From assembly GCA_902803365.1 (NCBI GenBank), contig CADCPU010000328.1, positions 1-10,384 on the forward strand: DNA of 10,384 nt, written 5' to 3'. Under the pieces are notes generated by a model. The model did not search any database and was not told the origin of the DNA. It saw only the letters and a list, made by a program, of their open reading frames with translations. This document shows positions 7,492 to 10,384 of the stretch, piece after piece. A program made the position numbers and the translations under genes. Positions within the stretch are counted from its first letter, which is position 1; every line of letters starts with the position of its first letter. Source of the stretch: Oscillospiraceae bacterium. Its GTDB lineage: Bacteria > Bacillota_A > Clostridia > Saccharofermentanales > Saccharofermentanaceae.

Positions 7492-8844
7492 ATGGGATTA
7501 ATAAGCTTAGTCAGCAACATAGCTAGTACAGTTGGCGGCTCCATTTCATCACAGTTTGCAGATCAGTATCTTGAATTCTTCACATGTGATGCACTCGGAC
7601 AGACCGTTTTGTGCAGAAAGGGTGCCAACAAGATTACAAAAGGAAATAACAAGGGAACAGCAGACGTTATCACTAACGGTTCCAAGGTAGCAGTACCTGA
7701 GGGTGTTGCATGTCTCCTTGTTAACAACGGTGAGGTCGTAGAGTTCACTGATAAGGCAGGTCTTTATGAGTTCAATGCTTCTACGGCTCCTTCTTGCTTA
7801 ACAGATAAGCACTTCCTTACAAATATGGGTAAGGTAGTTAAGGATACATGGGATCGTATGAGAGCCGGCGGCGAAGTTATGCAGCAGCAGCGTATCTACT
7901 TCGTAAACATCCAGGAGATCAGGGATCAGAAGTTCGGAACAGCTTCTCCTGTACCTTATCCGGATCCTGAATACAGAAATATCTATATCAAGCTCAACGG
8001 TTCATTCTCATTCCAGATCCAGGATTACGTTACTTTCTTTAAGAAGATCGTATCCAACGTTACAGGCGAATACACAGTTGAAGATCTTATGGGTACACCT
8101 AAGGATCCTAAGCAGCCTCGTTTGGAGTTCCTCGATCGCATGACCGAAGCATTGAACCTTTGCGGCAGCGCAGATAAGATTCCTTTCGCTACACTTCCAA
8201 GCCAGAAGACAGCTCTTCGTAATCACATGCAGGAAGTTCTCGATGAGCAGTGGCTCCAGGGCCGTGGTATGGTCGTTGCTGAAGTCGCTCTTGGAATCCC
8301 TCAGCCGGACGAGAACTCCAGAAAGAGAATCGAAGAATACGACAAGGCTGCAGTATTCGCAAACAATCCGAATGCTGTCGCTACACAGGCTATCCTTGGT
8401 CAGACAGAGGCTATGAACACCGCAGCAGCAAATGCAAACGGTGCAGTTAACGGCCTCATGGGCATGGGTATGGTCGGCGGCATGAGCGGCATGGGCGGAA
8501 TGGCCAACGGCGCTTTCGGAATGCTCCAGAACAACCAGAACAACGGCGGCGGTGCTATGGGCGGCGCAGCAGTTGGCGGCGGCAACCCTCCTCCGGCTCC
8601 TCAGGGCGGATGGACATGCGAGTGCGGCACGACCAACACAGGCAAGTTCTGCGGTAACTGCGGTAAGCCTCAGCCGGCTCCTCAGCCAGCAGCAGGCAGT
8701 TGGACATGTGAGTGCGGTACAGTTAACACAGGTAAGTTCTGCGGTAACTGCGGTAAGCCTCAGCCTTCAGCTGATTGGACATGCGAGTGCGGTACAGTCA
8801 ACACAGGCAAGTTCTGCAGCAACTGCGGTAAGCCAAGGGCTTGA
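7492..8844 (+). CDS. SPFH/Band-7 (YdjI-like) protein with three C-terminal zinc ribbons
   Basis: A 450-residue protein. Residues about 25-295 resemble the SPFH-like domain of B. subtilis YdjI: landmarks are DQYLEFF, GSKVAVPEGVACLLVNNGEVVEF (from about 63), GLYEF, and PEYRNIYIKLNGSFSFQIQD. SPFH proteins form membrane-associated oligomers, often with stress proteins. No transmembrane segment or signal peptide is evident. A Gly/Met-rich linker (about 318-346), an Asn/Gly-rich stretch and a Pro-rich spacer lead to three tandem C-x-C-x8-C-x2-C modules (374-393, 404-423, 429-448), each with four cysteines suited to one zinc ion. The start has a strong ribosome binding site. The gene has its own promoter and terminator, so it is monocistronic; a PspA-like or YdjH-like partner, common for this family, is not adjacent. 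Cargo and binding partner of the ribbons are unknown. Confidence 0.88.
   Translation: MGLISLVSNIASTVGGSISSQFADQYLEFFTCDALGQTVLCRKGANKITKGNNKGTADVITNGSKVAVPEGVACLLVNNGEVVEFTDKAGLYEFNASTAPSCLTDKHFLTNMGKVVKDTWDRMRAGGEVMQQQRIYFVNIQEIRDQKFGTASPVPYPDPEYRNIYIKLNGSFSFQIQDYVTFFKKIVSNVTGEYTVEDLMGTPKDPKQPRLEFLDRMTEALNLCGSADKIPFATLPSQKTALRNHMQEVLDEQWLQGRGMVVAEVALGIPQPDENSRKRIEEYDKAAVFANNPNAVATQAILGQTEAMNTAAANANGAVNGLMGMGMVGGMSGMGGMANGAFGMLQNNQNNGGGAMGGAAVGGGNPPPAPQGGWTCECGTTNTGKFCGNCGKPQPAPQPAAGSWTCECGTVNTGKFCGNCGKPQPSADWTCECGTVNTGKFCSNCGKPRA
8611..8835 (+). repeat. Three tandem zinc-ribbon coding repeats
   Basis: Three 60-base units start with TGG at 8611, 8701 and 8776 and each encodes W-T-C-E-C-G-T-x-N-T-G-K-F-C-x-N-C-G-K-P. 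Counting by hand, units 1 and 2 differ at 7 bases, 2 and 3 at 6, and 1 and 3 at 7. Most changes are silent. The spacers differ in length (30 and 15 bases) and encode Pro/Gln/Ala-rich linkers. High identity suggests fairly recent duplication or gene conversion. Confidence 0.93.
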
Positions 8845-8868
8845 TCTTAATTCAATAAGATACTTACG

Positions 8869-8896
8869 AAGGACGTCCCTCGGGACGTCCTTTTTC
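8869..8896 (+). terminator. Strong intrinsic terminator after the SPFH gene
   Basis: AAGGACGTCC (8869-8878) pairs perfectly with GGACGTCCTT (8883-8892) around a CTCG tetraloop, and a run of five T (8891-8895) begins at the end of the stem. It lies 24 bases after the stop codon and separates the SPFH gene from the cellulose-binding gene. Confidence 0.94.
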
Positions 8897-8936
8897 TATG
8901 CCGATTTTTCTGTAAGTGCTAGCATGGTACATTCGC

Positions 8937-9030
8937 AAAAAACGTTGCTTTTTGAGGAAAAACGCTCAAAACATATGAATTTTGTCCCTGTTTTCGCTAG
9001 ATTTTGTAAGGGTTTGTAAAAAAACGAAAA
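8937..9030 (+). promoter_or_regulatory. Helically phased A and T tracts upstream of the CBM2 gene
   Basis: T tracts begin at 8980, 8991, 9002 and 9013, exactly 11 bases apart, within related units (ATTTTGTCCC, TTTTCGCTAG, ATTTTGTAAG, GTTTGTAAA). A tracts at 8937-8942, 8958-8962 and 9018-9024 fall near multiples of the helical repeat. Such phasing is known to bend DNA and to act as upstream promoter elements; that it does so here is inference. Confidence 0.4.
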
Positions 9031-9039
9031 TGTTAACAT
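9014..9039 (+). promoter_or_regulatory. Candidate extended -10 promoter for the CBM2 gene
   Basis: TG-T-TAACAT (9031-9039) fits an extended -10 element. The nearest -35-like hexamer, TTGTAA (9014-9019), is only 14 bases away, which is short, so the extended -10 would have to dominate. ATGTTAACAT (9030-9039) is a perfect 10-base palindrome over the same site and could be an operator. Confidence 0.35.
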
Positions 9040-9072
9040 ATTGTGAATCATTTAAACAAGGAGGGAAATATA

Positions 9073-10384
9073 ATGAAAAGATTCATATCGGCTTCATTGT
9101 CGGTATGTCTCGTTTTGGCATGCTCGGGAATTCAGAGCCTTGCATTGGTCCAAAATGAAGATGTACCTGAAGAGACAGTGGAACTGGTTACGGAGGGAGA
9201 TGAGGTTGACTCAGATGCGGTTGCTTCTGAAACGGAAGAGACTGCTCCGAGCGAAACTCCTGAAACTGAGCCTGCAGTAGAAGTCGAGCCGACTGATGCT
9301 ACAGAAGAAACAGAAGAGACAGCACCTGTCGAGACAGAGCCATCTGAGACAGAGGCTGCTCCGGTTGAAACAAGCAGCACTGAAGAGACTCAGCCTGTTG
9401 AGACTACAGTTGCTGAGACAGAGCCTTCAGAGGTTGCGGTAACTGAAGAGACTCAGGTAGCTGACATCAAGGATGAGAAGCCTGAAGAGCCTGTTAAGTA
9501 CATCGCTTGGGATGGTAAGACAAAGGTAAATGTTTTCGAGACCGAACTCATCAAAGTAACATTTACATTGCTCAACACCTGGAATGGCGGTTATACGGCT
9601 AATGTAAAGATCGAGAACCTCGGTGATACGACTATCGAGAACTGGGGTATCGCATTTAATTCACTTGGCGAACTCAGCACACTTTGGAATGGTGTGATCG
9701 AGTCTGATACAGATGGAATCATGACCGTTAAGAACGCTGAGTGGAATCAGGATATCCCTGCAGGCGGAAGTGTTGAATTCGGCTTGACAGGTAAGGAAGA
9801 TTTCAAGGTTTTCCCAGCTGAGTATAAGCTCCTCGGTGATATCTGCCTGGTATCCGAGAAGGATTATTCCGTTTCATATTCCGTTGAAGCAGAATGGGAA
9901 GACGGTTTCACAGCAGGTATCAAGATCGAAAATCTTTCCGCTTCACAGATCGAAGATTGGACTCTCGAGTTCGATTACGACAGAAACATAACTGAGATCT
10001 GGAATGCAGAGATAGTTTCTCATGTAGATAATCACTATGTGATCAAGAATGCAGGTTACAATGCCAACATAAAGGCTGCTATGAGCGAAACATTCGGATT
10101 TAACGGTGAAGACGGAACATCTGAAGATATTCCTTCAGGCTTCAAGTTGACATACATCACAACAGGTACGGCCAAGCCTACTTCCAAGCCGACATCCACC
10201 CCTACAGTAACACCTACTGCTAAGCCTACTGTTACACCTACTCCGGTTGTTACGGAAGAGCCTGTTGTTACTGCTGTTCCTGTTGTGCTTCCAAGAGTTG
10301 AGATTGGTTACACAGATGGTGATTCTCAGTACAATGTTAAGCATAATCTGATCCGTCCTACTGTTGTTGATGAAGCAACTGTAA
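9073..10384 (+). CDS. Secreted protein with two CBM2-like cellulose-binding modules (3' end outside window)
   Basis: The frame is open for 437 codons to the window edge. A signal peptide spans roughly residues 1-24 (MKR, then a hydrophobic core); cleavage after SLA (22-24) is likely, though VLAC (14-17) resembles an imperfect lipobox. Residues about 28-150 are an acidic Glu/Thr/Pro spacer with TEETAP- and VETE-type repeats. CBM2-like module 1 (about 162-255) keeps Trp170, Trp205 and Trp224 where type A CBM2 modules have their three cellulose-stacking tryptophans. Module 2 (about 266-361) has Trp275, Trp310 and Tyr329 at these places. A Pro/Thr linker (about 365-405) leads to a new domain starting VEIGYTDGDSQYN, vaguely like the start of a CBM3. 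AAGGAGGG (9058-9065) is a strong ribosome binding site 7 bases before the ATG. No catalytic domain is seen so far; it may follow, or the protein may be an adhesin or scaffold. Confidence 0.9.
   Translation, partial: MKRFISASLSVCLVLACSGIQSLALVQNEDVPEETVELVTEGDEVDSDAVASETEETAPSETPETEPAVEVEPTDATEETEETAPVETEPSETEAAPVETSSTEETQPVETTVAETEPSEVAVTEETQVADIKDEKPEEPVKYIAWDGKTKVNVFETELIKVTFTLLNTWNGGYTANVKIENLGDTTIENWGIAFNSLGELSTLWNGVIESDTDGIMTVKNAEWNQDIPAGGSVEFGLTGKEDFKVFPAEYKLLGDICLVSEKDYSVSYSVEAEWEDGFTAGIKIENLSASQIEDWTLEFDYDRNITEIWNAEIVSHVDNHYVIKNAGYNANIKAAMSETFGFNGEDGTSEDIPSGFKLTYITTGTAKPTSKPTSTPTVTPTAKPTVTPTPVVTEEPVVTAVPVVLPRVEIGYTDGDSQYNVKHNLIRPTVVDEATV

Noticed and set aside
8611..8835. CRISPR-like spaced repeats
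   Set aside because: Only three units of unequal spacing, fully in frame and encoding cysteine motifs; a protein repeat explains them.
8950..8971. Stem TTTTGAG / CTCAAAA as a terminator or riboswitch part
   Set aside because: Seven mostly A-T pairs around an 8-base loop with no T run after it; too weak, and I recognise no riboswitch in the spacer.
8552..9019. Frame-shifted open frame across the zinc-ribbon repeats
   Set aside because: Its repeats mirror the real repeats in the SPFH frame, it runs through the intrinsic terminator, and no ribosome binding site precedes it.
9132..9380. Antisense Ser/Val-rich open frame opposite the acidic spacer
   Set aside because: It is the reverse complement of the Glu/Thr-rich low-complexity segment; its simple composition follows from that.
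1..10384. Defence, mobile-element or other gene system
   Set aside because: No transposase, integrase, toxin-antitoxin pair, restriction gene or inverted-repeat ends are visible; the genes look vertically inherited.

Overview
The window is about 10.4 kb of bacterial chromosome with every recognisable gene on the + strand. It most likely comes from an anaerobic, fibre-associated member of the Clostridia. The reasons are the dnaE-pfkA gene order, strong AGGAGG ribosome binding sites, moderate GC, a MutS2 and a Clostridia-type P-loop ATPase, and a secreted protein with cellulose-binding modules typical of rumen or gut fibre degraders. Genus-level placement cannot be made from the sequence alone.

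Layout: (1) 1-2454, the C-terminal part of the replicative DNA polymerase III alpha subunit (dnaE), cut by the window's left edge. (2) 2528-3583, ATP-dependent 6-phosphofructokinase (pfkA) with an unusual 32-residue N-terminal extension. (3) 3613-6081, mutS2, an ATPase/Smr protein of recombination control or ribosome rescue; its Smr domain has lost the usual LDLRG motif, its start has a cramped ribosome binding site, and a 9-bp perfect hairpin lies in its first codons. (4) 6097-6699, a nitroreductase-family flavoprotein. (5) 6704-7396, a P-loop ATPase of unknown function. Genes 3 to 5 are separated by 15 and 4 bases and probably form one operon, possibly including pfkA, which lies 29 bases upstream of mutS2.

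A good sigma-A promoter (7416-7444) then drives a single gene, 7492-8844. It encodes an SPFH/YdjI-like protein with a Gly/Met-rich linker and three nearly identical zinc-ribbon repeats, and it ends in a strong intrinsic terminator (8869-8896). A 176-base A/T-rich spacer with helically phased T tracts follows. The last gene (9073 to the right edge, open) is a secreted protein with a signal peptide, an acidic Glu/Thr-rich spacer, two CBM2-like cellulose-binding modules, a Pro/Thr linker and the start of another domain.

Most of the window is housekeeping. The parts least explained by standard annotation are the SPFH protein with its triplicated zinc ribbon, the altered Smr domain and hairpin of mutS2, and the open-ended double-CBM2 protein with its patterned upstream region. 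I see no RNA gene, CRISPR array, insertion sequence, prophage or defence system. No non-coding gap exceeds 300 bases; the longest is 228 bases (8845-9072).
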